Program-made: the position numbers and the translations under genes
Assembly: GCF_021531665.1 (NCBI RefSeq)
Contig: NZ_JADYUH010000022.1
Span: 1-35,540 of the forward strand
Reading direction: 5' to 3'
Length of the DNA stretch: 35,540 bases
DNA from: Prevotellamassilia timonensis
GTDB lineage: Bacteria; Bacteroidota; Bacteroidia; Bacteroidales; Bacteroidaceae
Shown here: positions 15,831-24,170 of the stretch, one piece after another
Position numbering within the stretch: the stretch's first letter is position 1
Layout of the letters: each line of letters opens with the position of its first letter
The notes under the pieces: generated by a model
Database searches by the model: none
Told to the model about the DNA's origin: nothing
What the model saw: only the letters and a program-made list of their open reading frames with translations

Positions 15831-18800
15831 TCAGGGAACGAGCACTTTCTTTCCGCCAATGAGATAGATTCCGGCGGGAAGACCCTTAAGGTCGGAGGCA
15901 GTGCGAGCGTGGCTGCGAACCTTGACGCCACTCAGCGTGTAAACTGCGCTGTCGCCGTTCTTCTCGAGAACCACGTTGGTCACAGCATCAATCTTTCCGT
16001 CAATGGGAATCACGACATCAGAAGTTTCTTCCGTTTCGGGCACGTTGATGTTGATGTAACCGGAGTTGTTGGCTACGCCTTCGTGTGCTTTGGAATCCAC
16101 GATGGTGGCACCTTGATAGAGAATGCCGTAGCCGACGTTGAGCTCGGAGATGGGAGCCAGCGTTCCGACGAGGTTGTTCACTTCAAGCGCTTCGCCTGCG
16201 GTGTGGTTGGCAAGACCTTCGACAGTGGTTTCAACCGTTTCGAAGTTGAATGTACTTTCACCATATTCTTCCTTGAAGAAGAAAGGAGTGCCGCCTGTGA
16301 TGACGCCATTGATGGGCGAGAGCACGAGGTTGTTCGCATTTCTGCCGACCAAGGAGAAAGCATTGCCTTCGGGAGAATAAATGTCAACGGGCAGGGTGAT
16401 GATGGTGAACTTGGAAGGATTGACGTTCCAAAGGATGGCACCGTCATAGGCATTGTCCACATCTACTTCCTCAAACGAGAAGGCGGAGTTGTCACTGCCG
16501 TTTGCCACGCTCCAAGTCACAACGTTCTTTGAGCCGGGTTCTGCGTTGAGATAAACATTTTCTTCAAACACCACGTTGAAGACACCGGGCACCTTGGCAG
16601 AACGGAGCGTGAAGGCGCAAGTGTCGGCTTCAGTGGAACCGATGACGCTGCGGGTGAAGTCCTTCGGGTTGTTGAGATATTCACCGGTCATCACGTTCTT
16701 GAGGAGGAAGGTTCCGTCGCCGTTATGGATGAATTTCCAGATGGTGTAAGGACGATAGGTCACGTCGTCAGAGGGGTGCAACCACTTCATGCCGACGCCG
16801 TTACCTGCGGGATAGACGTAGGAACCGTTCGGATTGGCTTCGATGGCAGTTTCCGTGGCATCCTCTGCGGCAGGAGCGGTCTGGCTCACGAGATAGTAGT
16901 ATTTTCCGTCAGCAGGTTTGATGAGTGCCTGAGCAAACTCGGCGAGAGCCTGATTGAGCGCATTCTTGACTTCTTCCACTTCTGCAAGACTCATGATGTC
17001 CTTGACGCGAGGTTCACATTCGTTGATGACAGCACCGAGAGCATCGAGGGCGGATTGCGGGAAGTAGCCCGGGGCATCGCCGACGGCAGCGTTTTCCAAC
17101 TGTGCTTTGGCTTCGTTCAGTGCAGCAAGTGCTTCTGCGGGATGCGGATAGTTTTCAACGAAGAGTTCGTAGGCAGCATTGAGTTCATCAATGATTTCGC
17201 GCGTGGCGGCGTTGGCGGCAAGAGCTGTGTTGGCGGCATTGAGAGCAGCTTCAAATCTTGCGCGCACATCGGCATCCACTTCTTCGATGAGAGATTCTTC
17301 GGGAACGTAGGTTGCTTCGTAAATCTGGAACATACTCATGCAGAAGAACGGTGCGCCGCTAACTTTGGAAGCGTTGTTGCCCGTGGTCAGCACGTCGAAG
17401 CGAACATAGCGATAGGGCTGGTCGAAAGCGATGCTGCCGTAGCCCACAATGTTCTGATAGGTGCGGTCCGTTCCGCCGGCGTTATAGACGAGTGAATCGA
17501 CATAGTTGGTCGTGATGTAGCCTTGGCGAACCCATGCTGCGTTGTCAGTGGTGTCGTTGCAGGCATAAACTTCAAGCTTCACGGGATACTGCGCAGCCAC
17601 GTTGTAGTTATCACCCGGGTTGATGCGCTTGACGGTCTTGAACTCAATGGCAGAGACTGCCCTGTTGAGGTCAGCGGCGAGATAGTGATACTTGCCTGTG
17701 AAGGTCTGGTCTGCGCGCCAGCTGGAGTGGAAGAAGGAGGTCGGGTCGTTGAAATCGAGCAAGGCGTCGGTGGAACCTTCTTGCGGATCTTGGCAGTTGG
17801 ACCAATACTGCGAGCCTAAGTCAATGAGACCGGGAAGGTCGAAGTAGGGGTCGCCGTGAGAAGCGGCGGAGGTGTAGGCAAAGCCCGCGTCATAGCCAGC
17901 CTTGGCAGTGTCATAAGCCTTCTTCAGTTCCGTGTTGAGTTTCACCTGCTCAATGTCAGCGAGGACAGCCTCAAGGTCAGACTCTTCGACGTGGAGGAAC
18001 TGCCAACCGGAAGCGGCGGCGGTCGTTGTCCAAGTCACAACGCCAATTCCGTCCTTCATGGTGTGGAGAGCGGTACAGTCGGGATAGCCGTCAGCAGCCC
18101 AACCGGCAATCGGATTCTCCACGAGACGCGGATTTTCAATGACGAAGTAGTCTTTGTTCTGCGGATAAATCAGATAACTCTCCTCAGCCTCCTCGGTGGA
18201 GGGGATGTATTGTCCGACGCGCTCTGCAGCACCGACGTAGCGTCCTGTATAGACGTTCTGAATGAAGTAGGAACCGGGTCTTTCGGGGTTCTCCGTCATT
18301 TTCCAGATATATTTGGTGTCTGCTGCCGTGATGGTTTCAGGCAGTTCCCAAGTGGAGTTGTAGGTCCAGCAGAGTTGCGAGCCGTTGTCGTAGGTGGCGT
18401 TCAGTTCGGTGCGGGCACTGCGGAAGTAGTAGTAACCGTCCTTCACCTTCACTGCTCCATCCTGAGCGGCGCGGATGGCGGCTTTCAGTCGGTCAATGGC
18501 AGCGTCAGCCATTTCGTAGGTCACACCCTCTGTGTTGGCGACGGTGAGTGCGTTGGAATAAGCATCCAGCATCTCATCGTGGAGAGCCTGGCTGATTTGA
18601 CCGGGTTCGTCACCGACGTTGTAGAGATTGTCAAGGCCTTCGGCAGGAACAATCTCGTCCAACACATTGCGGATGTAGGTGCTGGCAGGCATTTCTTCCA
18701 CGGCATATACATACCACATGTTCTGATTGAAGTTGTTTCCCAGCGTGGGATTGCCGCCGAGAGCTCCGTTGAGAAGGAACGTGGTGTTGGTGCGGGTGGC

Positions 18801-19337
18801 AGATTCAAGGGTCTGGTCGGCGCCACAGAAAACCACGCCGACACCGCACTGCGCATTGGGAGTGCGAAGCGTGGCACAAGCCCAAGATTCAACTTCACTG
18901 GGCTCAGCGTCCATTTGTTCAGAGGTGTAGGAGATGGCATCTTTGATGATAAATCTCCAGGCACGCGCCTTGGTGTCAGTGTAGGAGATGATGCCGGTTT
19001 TGTTTTCCAGATAGAGTCCGGTGGAAACCTGCTTCAGAATCCAAACGATTTCTCCATCCTCTTGATCGCCGTCATAGACAAATTCAAGGAGGTTCTCATC
19101 GGTGATGATGTTGGACTTGGTGATTCCTTTCACAAAGTCAGGGGTCGGGTCGGTTCCCACGTCGAAAGCACCGCTTTGAAGCACATAGCTCATGCCTTCT
19201 TCAATGTAACCGGATTCAAGAGCCCCTCCGTCGGTCAAGGAACCTCCGGTAACCACATAGCGCTTTTCAGCTTGCGCTGCGCTAATGCCAGCCATAAACA
19301 TAACAGCCAGCAGGAGCAAGTAGTAGGTCTTTCTCAT
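15831..19337 (-). CDS. Large secreted modular protein with discoidin-like domain and T9SS-like tail
   Basis: 1168 residues. Signal peptide at 1-23 (LLLLAVMFMAGISAAQA, then EKRYVV). Similar modules recur: helical FIVAR-like stretches (about 250-295, 455-485, 685-805), each followed by a beta-rich unit beginning DGYYYF (300) or DGKYYYL (810), with IWKM...YFIQNVYTGRYVG (344-369) and IWKF...TFLLKNVMTGEYLN (866-889), then a TW...F..EE(S/V)D end (435-453, 940-959). A related WILKQVSTGLYL is at 99-110. Residues 500-678 look like a discoidin (F5/8 C) domain: SQYWSN at 509, FHSSW at 536, YRYVRFDVL at 642. The end (YTLSGVKV...GLPAGIYLIGGKKVLV) resembles a type IX secretion sorting tail. No catalytic domain is evident; a role in binding glycan or host surface is inferred. 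No close family name is certain. Confidence 0.8.
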   Translation of the reverse strand: MRKTYYLLLLAVMFMAGISAAQAEKRYVVTGGSLTDGGALESGYIEEGMSYVLQSGAFDVGTDPTPDFVKGITKSNIITDENLLEFVYDGDQEDGEIVWILKQVSTGLYLENKTGIISYTDTKARAWRFIIKDAISYTSEQMDAEPSEVESWACATLRTPNAQCGVGVVFCGADQTLESATRTNTTFLLNGALGGNPTLGNNFNQNMWYVYAVEEMPASTYIRNVLDEIVPAEGLDNLYNVGDEPGQISQALHDEMLDAYSNALTVANTEGVTYEMADAAIDRLKAAIRAAQDGAVKVKDGYYYFRSARTELNATYDNGSQLCWTYNSTWELPETITAADTKYIWKMTENPERPGSYFIQNVYTGRYVGAAERVGQYIPSTEEAEESYLIYPQNKDYFVIENPRLVENPIAGWAADGYPDCTALHTMKDGIGVVTWTTTAAASGWQFLHVEESDLEAVLADIEQVKLNTELKKAYDTAKAGYDAGFAYTSAASHGDPYFDLPGLIDLGSQYWSNCQDPQEGSTDALLDFNDPTSFFHSSWRADQTFTGKYHYLAADLNRAVSAIEFKTVKRINPGDNYNVAAQYPVKLEVYACNDTTDNAAWVRQGYITTNYVDSLVYNAGGTDRTYQNIVGYGSIAFDQPYRYVRFDVLTTGNNASKVSGAPFFCMSMFQIYEATYVPEESLIEEVDADVRARFEAALNAANTALAANAATREIIDELNAAYELFVENYPHPAEALAALNEAKAQLENAAVGDAPGYFPQSALDALGAVINECEPRVKDIMSLAEVEEVKNALNQALAEFAQALIKPADGKYYYLVSQTAPAAEDATETAIEANPNGSYVYPAGNGVGMKWLHPSDDVTYRPYTIWKFIHNGDGTFLLKNVMTGEYLNNPKDFTRSVIGSTEADTCAFTLRSAKVPGVFNVVFEENVYLNAEPGSKNVVTWSVANGSDNSAFSFEEVDVDNAYDGAILWNVNPSKFTIITLPVDIYSPEGNAFSLVGRNANNLVLSPINGVITGGTPFFFKEEYGESTFNFETVETTVEGLANHTAGEALEVNNLVGTLAPISELNVGYGILYQGATIVDSKAHEGVANNSGYININVPETEETSDVVIPIDGKIDAVTNVVLEKNGDSAVYTLSGVKVRSHARTASDLKGLPAGIYLIGGKKVLVP

Positions 19338-19351
19338 GTTTCGGTTGATTT

Positions 19352-19379
19352 AAGGTTAATGATTAAAGGTTAATGATTA
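19352..19379. repeat. Exact 14-bp tandem repeat in the leader of the secreted gene
   Basis: AAGGTTAATGATTA occurs twice head to tail at 19352-19365 and 19366-19379. It lies 15 to 42 bases upstream of the secreted-protein start on the minus strand, in the transcribed leader. Its effect on translation is unknown. Confidence 0.85.
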
Positions 19380-19498
19380 AAATTATTTCTGTTTTTTTGA
19401 CGGGCAAGGCAGCATTCCTTGAGAGCCGGCGTTTCTTGTGGAAACTGCTTGCAAGAGAAACTGGTGCCGAATCCGCCTCATTTTGCAAGTTCACGCGA

Positions 19499-19530
19499 CA
19501 AAGATAAGGTGATTTGGTCTAAATGACAAA
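19499..19530 (-). promoter_or_regulatory. Bacteroides-type promoter of the secreted-protein gene
   Basis: On the minus strand TTTG (19530-19527), a 20-base spacer, then TATCTTTG (19506-19499) match the -33 and -7 elements exactly. Transcription would start near 19495, giving a leader of about 158 bases before the ATG at 19337, long enough to hold a regulatory structure. The 338-base divergent region (19338-19675) contains this and the sufC promoter candidate. Confidence 0.75.
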
Positions 19531-19560
19531 GGTCTGCGAAGCCGACTTGAATTTTTTTTC

Positions 19561-19568
19561 TAATTTTG
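19561..19568 (+). promoter_or_regulatory. Possible -7 box for the suf genes
   Basis: TAATTTTG fits the TAnnTTTG consensus 107 bases before the sufC ATG. No clear TTG at the -33 distance is visible (TTG at 19547 is too close), so it is weaker than the divergent promoter. Confidence 0.4.
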
Positions 19569-19675
19569 CTCTTCCAAAGCAGAGAATCAGAGTAATCAGA
19601 CACTTTCCCGTTCTTTTTCTGCGCTCATTCTCTCACAAGAACTCAGACCTCCAAAAAATAAACACAATCCGCACG

Positions 19676-20422
19676 ATGTTAGAAATAAAGAATCTACACG
19701 CTTCCGTCGAAGGAAAAGAAATCCTGCGCGGAGTGAACCTCACCATCCGAGAAGGAGAAGTTCACGTCCTGATGGGACCAAACGGCTCCGGCAAAAGCAC
19801 ACTCAGCCACGTGTTGGTGGGAAACCCAAAATATGAAGTGACGGAAGGAAGCATCACCTTCCGCGGAAAAGACCTCCTTGCCCTCTCACCCGAGGATCGC
19901 TCACACGAAGGCATCTTCATGTCCTTCCAAGCACCGACCGAAATACCCGGAGTCTCCATGACAAACTTCATGAGAGCCGCACTGAACGCCAAAAGAAAAT
20001 ATTTCGGACAAGAACCCATCCCCGCCTCTGAGTTCTTGAAAATCCTCAAAGAAAAAAGAAAACTCGTCGGACTGGACGCACACTTCATGAGCCGAGGCGT
20101 CAACGAAGGATTCTCAGGAGGCGAGCGCAAACGGAACGAAATCTTCCAAATGGCGGTTCTCGAACCGTTCTTCAGCATCCTCGATGAAACGGACTCCGGA
20201 CTGGACGTGGACGCCCTGCGCATCGTTGCCGAGGGGTTCAACACGCTCCGCACGCCACAAACGTCAGCCATGGTGATTACACACTATCAACGAATGCTTG
20301 ACTATCTCAAACCGGACTTCGTCCACGTCCTCGTCAAAGGACGCATCGTCAAAGAAGGAACCGCACAACTGGGCTACGAAATCGAAGAGCGCGGTTTCGA
20401 TTGGATTATCAAGGAGGCGTAA
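19676..20422 (+). CDS. sufC: Fe-S assembly ATPase SufC
   Basis: 248 residues from ATG 19676 (MLEIKNLHA), the usual SufC start; an upstream in-frame ATG at 19523 would add 51 unlike residues and is rejected. SufC is the ABC-type ATPase of the SufBCD scaffold for Fe-S clusters, in the cytoplasm. Walker A GPNGSGKST is at 34-42, the ABC signature FSGGERKR at 146-153, and Walker B with catalytic Glu, FFSILDETDSGLD, at 165-177. The E171-T172-D173-S174 context is the SufC pattern. It is followed by sufD after 19 bases. The partner sufB, normally just upstream, is not here; a divergent secreted-protein gene is there instead. Confidence 0.96.
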   Translation: MLEIKNLHASVEGKEILRGVNLTIREGEVHVLMGPNGSGKSTLSHVLVGNPKYEVTEGSITFRGKDLLALSPEDRSHEGIFMSFQAPTEIPGVSMTNFMRAALNAKRKYFGQEPIPASEFLKILKEKRKLVGLDAHFMSRGVNEGFSGGERKRNEIFQMAVLEPFFSILDETDSGLDVDALRIVAEGFNTLRTPQTSAMVITHYQRMLDYLKPDFVHVLVKGRIVKEGTAQLGYEIEERGFDWIIKEA

Positions 20423-20424
20423 TA

Positions 20425-20441
20425 TATATAAGGAGTATTAC
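20425..20441 (+). promoter_or_regulatory. Strong ribosome binding site for sufD in a TATATATAAGGAGTA word
   Basis: AAGGAG lies 6 bases before the sufD ATG at 20442. Strong Shine-Dalgarno sites are uncommon in Bacteroidetes, and the surrounding TATATATAAGGAGTA word recurs elsewhere in the window (10918-11003 and antisense near 30550). It decides the sufD start. Confidence 0.7.
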
Positions 20442-21812
20442 ATGAACAGCGAACAGCAATACATCGACCTCTTCCGCGCTCACCGCGACTTGCTGGAGCA
20501 ACACGCCGCACCGGTCACCAACCGACCGCGCGAAGAAGCGGCGGCACTGCTCGAACAACAGGGACTGCCCGACCGGAAGACGGAGCGCTACAAATACACT
20601 GACGCACGTGCGGCATTCGCGCCTAACTTCGGCGTGAACCTCAAGCGCCTGCTGCCCAAAGCGGACCCCTACGACACCTTCCGCTGTCAAGTGCCCAACT
20701 TGAGCACCTCGCTCTTCTTCGTGCTCAACGACGTGCCCGTCCCGGCGCCGCTTCACACGCAATCTCTCCTTCCCGAGGGCGTCACGGTGGATTCCTTCTC
20801 ACGCGTGGAGAAAAAACGCCCCGGATGGCTGGAGGCTTTCTATCATCGTGCAGCCTCCCACGAACGTGACTTCAAAACCGGACACGACGGAGTCACTCTT
20901 CTCAACACCATGCTCGCACAAGACGGGCTGCTGATTCACGTCCCCGCCGGCGTGAAACTCAAAACACCGATTCAGGTGGTGAACATGTCGGTCGCCGCCT
21001 CGGACTTCCTCTCTCTCCGCCGCGTTCTGATTGTGGCAGAAGAAGACGCTGAAGTCTCCGTCCTCTTCTGCGAACACGCCGAGGGCACACCCGCCTATCT
21101 CACCTCAGAAGTGATGGAGGTCTATGGCGGCGTCAACTCCTCCGTCTCACTCTATTCCATCGAAGAAACCAACGAACGCTGCACGGCGTTCCGAAACATT
21201 TTCACCGAACAACAAAGCGGCTCCCGCGTGACCTGTCACTCCGTCACGCTGACCTGCGGCACCAGCCGCACCCGTCTTGACGCCCGACTGAAGGGAGAGG
21301 GTGCGGTCTGCGAAGCCTTCGGCGCCGTCATCGCCGACGACACCCGCCGCGTGGACCACAACGTGCTCGTCGAACACCTCGCACCCGGTTGTCAGAGCGA
21401 CATGCTATATAAATATGTGTTGGACGGCAGCAGCGTCGGTGCTTTCGCCGGGAAGGTCTATGTGGCACCCGGTGCCGACAAAACCCTCTCGCGCCAGACC
21501 CACGCCAGCCTTTGTGCCTCGCCGACCTCGCGCGCTTTCTCGCAACCCATGCTGGAAATCTATGCCGACGACGTAAGTTGTAACCACGGCTCCACAACCG
21601 GAAAGTTGGACGAGGCTGCTTTGTTTTATATGCGTCAGCGCGGAATTCCCGAAGCGGAAGCACGCCTGCTCCTGCAACACGCCTTCATCAACGAAGTGTT
21701 GCGTCACGTCTCCATCCCTCACCTCTACGACCGCCTCGCCTTCCTCACCGACCAGCGATTCCGCGGCGCACTCCGACATTGTCAAGGCTGCCACCGCTGC
21801 GGCGTGAAATGA
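20442..21812 (+). CDS. sufD: Fe-S assembly protein SufD
   Basis: 456 residues from the ATG after the AAGGAG site. SufD forms the SufBC2D scaffold and is needed for iron entry. The N-terminal helical part has ERYKYTDARAAF at about 46-57; the beta-helix core has LIHVPAGVKLKTPIQV, GAVIADDTRRVDHNV and AGKVYVAPGADKTLSRQTHASL; the end has MLEIYADDVSCNHGSTTGKLDEAALFYMRQRGI, the shared SufB/SufD core, with CNHG. The tail HCQGCHRCGVK has three closely spaced Cys that I do not expect in SufD. It could be SufB only if a Cys/Glu ligand set were seen; the length and the YTD start favour SufD. Confidence 0.93.
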   Translation: MNSEQQYIDLFRAHRDLLEQHAAPVTNRPREEAAALLEQQGLPDRKTERYKYTDARAAFAPNFGVNLKRLLPKADPYDTFRCQVPNLSTSLFFVLNDVPVPAPLHTQSLLPEGVTVDSFSRVEKKRPGWLEAFYHRAASHERDFKTGHDGVTLLNTMLAQDGLLIHVPAGVKLKTPIQVVNMSVAASDFLSLRRVLIVAEEDAEVSVLFCEHAEGTPAYLTSEVMEVYGGVNSSVSLYSIEETNERCTAFRNIFTEQQSGSRVTCHSVTLTCGTSRTRLDARLKGEGAVCEAFGAVIADDTRRVDHNVLVEHLAPGCQSDMLYKYVLDGSSVGAFAGKVYVAPGADKTLSRQTHASLCASPTSRAFSQPMLEIYADDVSCNHGSTTGKLDEAALFYMRQRGIPEAEARLLLQHAFINEVLRHVSIPHLYDRLAFLTDQRFRGALRHCQGCHRCGVK

Positions 21813-21841
21813 GGCACCCAACGTTTCTTTCATTGCACACC

Positions 21842-23056
21842 ATGTTTGATATTGAAAAAATACGTTCCGACTTTCCCATTCTGGAAAGAAAGGTCTATGA
21901 CCGCCCGCTGGTCTATTTGGACAACGCCGCCACGACTCAGAAACCACGCTGCGTCGTCGATGCGATGAGCGAGGAATATTTCTCCGTCAATGCCAACGTG
22001 CACCGCGGCGTGCACTTCCTTTCGCAACAAGCCACCGACCTTCACGAAGCCGCCCGCGAACGGGTGGCTCGTTTCATCGGCGCTGCCTCTTCTTCCGAAA
22101 TCGTTTTCACACGGGGCACGACCGAGAGCCTGAACCTCGTCGCTTCGTCCTTCTCCGAGGCGTTCCTCCGGGAGGGCGACGAAGTCTTGCTGACGGTCAT
22201 GGAACACCACAGCAACATCGTTCCTTGGCAACTCGTGAGGGAACGCAAAGGGATTGTCCTCAAAGTCATTCCCATCAACGATGCCGGTGAGGTGGATATG
22301 GAGGCATACGAAAAACTCTTCACTCCGCGCACCCGCCTCGTCGCCGTCACCCACGTCAGCAACGTGCTCGGCACGGTGAACCCGGTGAAGCAGATGGCGG
22401 CGGTGGCTCACGCCCACGGCGCCCGCATCCTTGTGGACGGCGCACAGAGCGTGCCCCACTTCCCGGTGAACGTGCAAGACATTGACTGCGACTTCCTCAC
22501 CTTCTCCGGTCACAAAGTCTATGGACCGACCGGCATTGGTGTGCTCTACGGCAAGGAGGAACTGCTGGACCGCATGCCGCCCTATCAAGGCGGCGGCGAG
22601 ATGATTTCCCGCGTCACCTTTGAACACACGACCTTTGAGCGACTGCCCTTCAAGTTTGAGGCTGGCACACCGGACTATGTCGGCGCCCACGGACTCGGCG
22701 TGGCGTTGGACTATGTGGAACAACTCGGCATGGAAAACATTCATCTCCACGAGCGAGAACTCACCCGTTACGCCATGGAGCAACTTTCGCTCATCCCCGG
22801 TATGCGCCTCTTCGGCACCGCCGCCGAGAAGGACGCCGTCGTGGCGTTCACCGTCGGCGACATTCATCCGCTGGACTTAGGGACGCTCCTCGACCGCCTC
22901 GGAATTGCCCTCCGCACGGGACATCACTGTGCCCAGCCGCTCATGGCGCGCTTTGGCGTGGAAAGCATGGCACGCGCTTCTTTTGCTCTCTACACCACCC
23001 GCGCCGAAATTGATGCCCTCGTCAGCGCCATCGACCGCGTCAGAAAGATGTTCTGA
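21842..23056 (+). CDS. sufS: Cysteine desulfurase SufS
   Basis: 404 residues. PLP enzyme that takes sulfur from cysteine to supply the SufBCD scaffold. Start ATG 21842 (MFDIEKIRSDFPIL), 29 bases after sufD. The PLP Lys is K225 in TFSGHKVYGPTG; the conserved EHHSNIVPWQ is at 121-130; the persulfide Cys is C363 in RTGHHCAQPLM, the class II (SufS) pattern with a short loop. SufS normally needs SufE or SufU; neither is seen in the window. No terminator is clear between it and the YbjQ-like gene (76 bases). Confidence 0.96.
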   Translation: MFDIEKIRSDFPILERKVYDRPLVYLDNAATTQKPRCVVDAMSEEYFSVNANVHRGVHFLSQQATDLHEAARERVARFIGAASSSEIVFTRGTTESLNLVASSFSEAFLREGDEVLLTVMEHHSNIVPWQLVRERKGIVLKVIPINDAGEVDMEAYEKLFTPRTRLVAVTHVSNVLGTVNPVKQMAAVAHAHGARILVDGAQSVPHFPVNVQDIDCDFLTFSGHKVYGPTGIGVLYGKEELLDRMPPYQGGGEMISRVTFEHTTFERLPFKFEAGTPDYVGAHGLGVALDYVEQLGMENIHLHERELTRYAMEQLSLIPGMRLFGTAAEKDAVVAFTVGDIHPLDLGTLLDRLGIALRTGHHCAQPLMARFGVESMARASFALYTTRAEIDALVSAIDRVRKMF

Positions 23057-23132
23057 ATAAGCCTTGATTCATCAAAAAGGGCGCAGACACTCCCCTCCCC
23101 TTTGACCCTTTAACCCCCAATCATCTCAAACC

Positions 23133-23450
23133 ATGACACTCTCCACCACTCCCACTCTCGAAGGCAATCCCATTCGCCAATATCTCGGCGTCGTCACCGC
23201 CGAAAGCATTGTCGGTGCCAACTTCGTCAAAGACTTCATGGCAAACGTGCGCGACTTCTTCGGCGGACGCTCCGGCGCCTACGAAGGTGTGCTCATTGAA
23301 GCACGCGAAACCGTTCTGAAGGAACTTGAGGAGCGTGCTTCCCGCATGGGTGCCAACGCCGTTGTCGGCATCAGTTTTGACTATGAGACAGTCGGCGCAT
23401 CCGGTTCCATGCTCATGGTCGTTGCCAGCGGCACCGCCGTTGTCGTCTGA
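23133..23450 (+). CDS. YbjQ/UPF0145 family protein
   Basis: 105 residues, standard for this small family (sometimes called heavy-metal-binding domain, DUF74). Visible: [36 protein letters not shown], then [30 protein letters not shown] and a hydrophobic ending. The family forms small beta/alpha pentamers; its biochemical function is unknown. Gene order between sufS and rnhB gives no strong functional clue. Confidence 0.9.
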   Translation: MTLSTTPTLEGNPIRQYLGVVTAESIVGANFVKDFMANVRDFFGGRSGAYEGVLIEARETVLKELEERASRMGANAVVGISFDYETVGASGSMLMVVASGTAVVV

Positions 23451-23480
23451 CCGTTTCCCAAAACTTCACCCCGTTTTTTG

Positions 23481-24101
23481 ATGCTTGCTTCCTTATATAA
23501 TACGTCCCATCTCCTTGAAGCCGGACTTGACGAAGCCGGGCGCGGATGTCTGGCAGGCGAAGTCTTTGCCGCCGCCGTGATATTCCCGCCCGACTATGAA
23601 AACGACGAACTCAACGATTCCAAACAACTGACCGACCGTCGCCGTCGAAAACTCCGCCCCATCATTGAGCGCGACGCCCTCGCTTGGGCGGTTGCCAGCG
23701 TGTCACCCGAGGAAATTGACCGCATCAACATCCTGAACGCCTCCATCCTCGCGATGCACCGCGCTCTCGACGCCCTCAGCGTGCGACCGCAATTCCTCAT
23801 CGTGGACGGAAATCGCTTCAAAGCCTACCAAGACCTGCCGCATCAAACCATCGTCAAAGGCGACGGCAAATTTCTTTCCATCGCAGCCGCCTCCATCCTT
23901 GCCAAGACCTACCGCGACGACCGAATGCACGAACTCCACGAACAATATCCTTTCTACGACTGGATTCACAACGCCGGCTATCCCACGCTTCGTCACCGCC
24001 AAGGCATTCTCTCCCACGGACTCACTCCTCACCACCGCCTCACCTTCGGCGGACTCGGCGAGCCGACTCTTCCTTTCGCTGAAGAAGAAGAACCACGTTA
24101 G
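23481..24101 (+). CDS. rnhB: Ribonuclease HII
   Basis: 206 residues. RNase HII cuts RNA in RNA-DNA hybrids and single ribonucleotides in DNA. GLDEAGRGCLAG at residues 15-26 gives catalytic D17 and E18; the DG of FLIVDGNRF near 113 and D near 140 complete the metal-binding set, and SIAAASILAKTYRD is family typical. I use ATG 23481 (a TTG three bases upstream is possible). The acidic tail (EEEEPR) is not part of the catalytic fold. The next gene has its own promoter overlapping the sequence just after this stop. Confidence 0.95.
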   Translation: MLASLYNTSHLLEAGLDEAGRGCLAGEVFAAAVIFPPDYENDELNDSKQLTDRRRRKLRPIIERDALAWAVASVSPEEIDRINILNASILAMHRALDALSVRPQFLIVDGNRFKAYQDLPHQTIVKGDGKFLSIAAASILAKTYRDDRMHELHEQYPFYDWIHNAGYPTLRHRQGILSHGLTPHHRLTFGGLGEPTLPFAEEEEPR

Positions 24102-24113
24102 TCAGCCGTTTTC

Positions 24114-24144
24114 TTGGTCATTTTGCACAAAGTTTGTAATTTTG
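24114..24144 (+). promoter_or_regulatory. Bacteroides-type promoter of fabI
   Basis: TTG (24114-24116), 20 bases, then TAATTTTG (24137-24144) match the -33 and -7 elements. Transcription would start near 24148, about 23 bases before the fabI ATG. This also shows that the upstream in-frame TTG at 24114 is not the start. Confidence 0.75.
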
Positions 24145-24170
24145 CGCACGATTTTAAAGGTATAACTCTT

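Noticed and set aside
17856-19373. 505-codon plus-strand frame opposite the secreted-protein gene
   Set aside because: A shadow of the real gene, which has a signal peptide, promoter and terminator.
19523-19675. Upstream ATG start for sufC
   Set aside because: The extra 51 residues do not match SufC; ATG 19676 gives the standard start.
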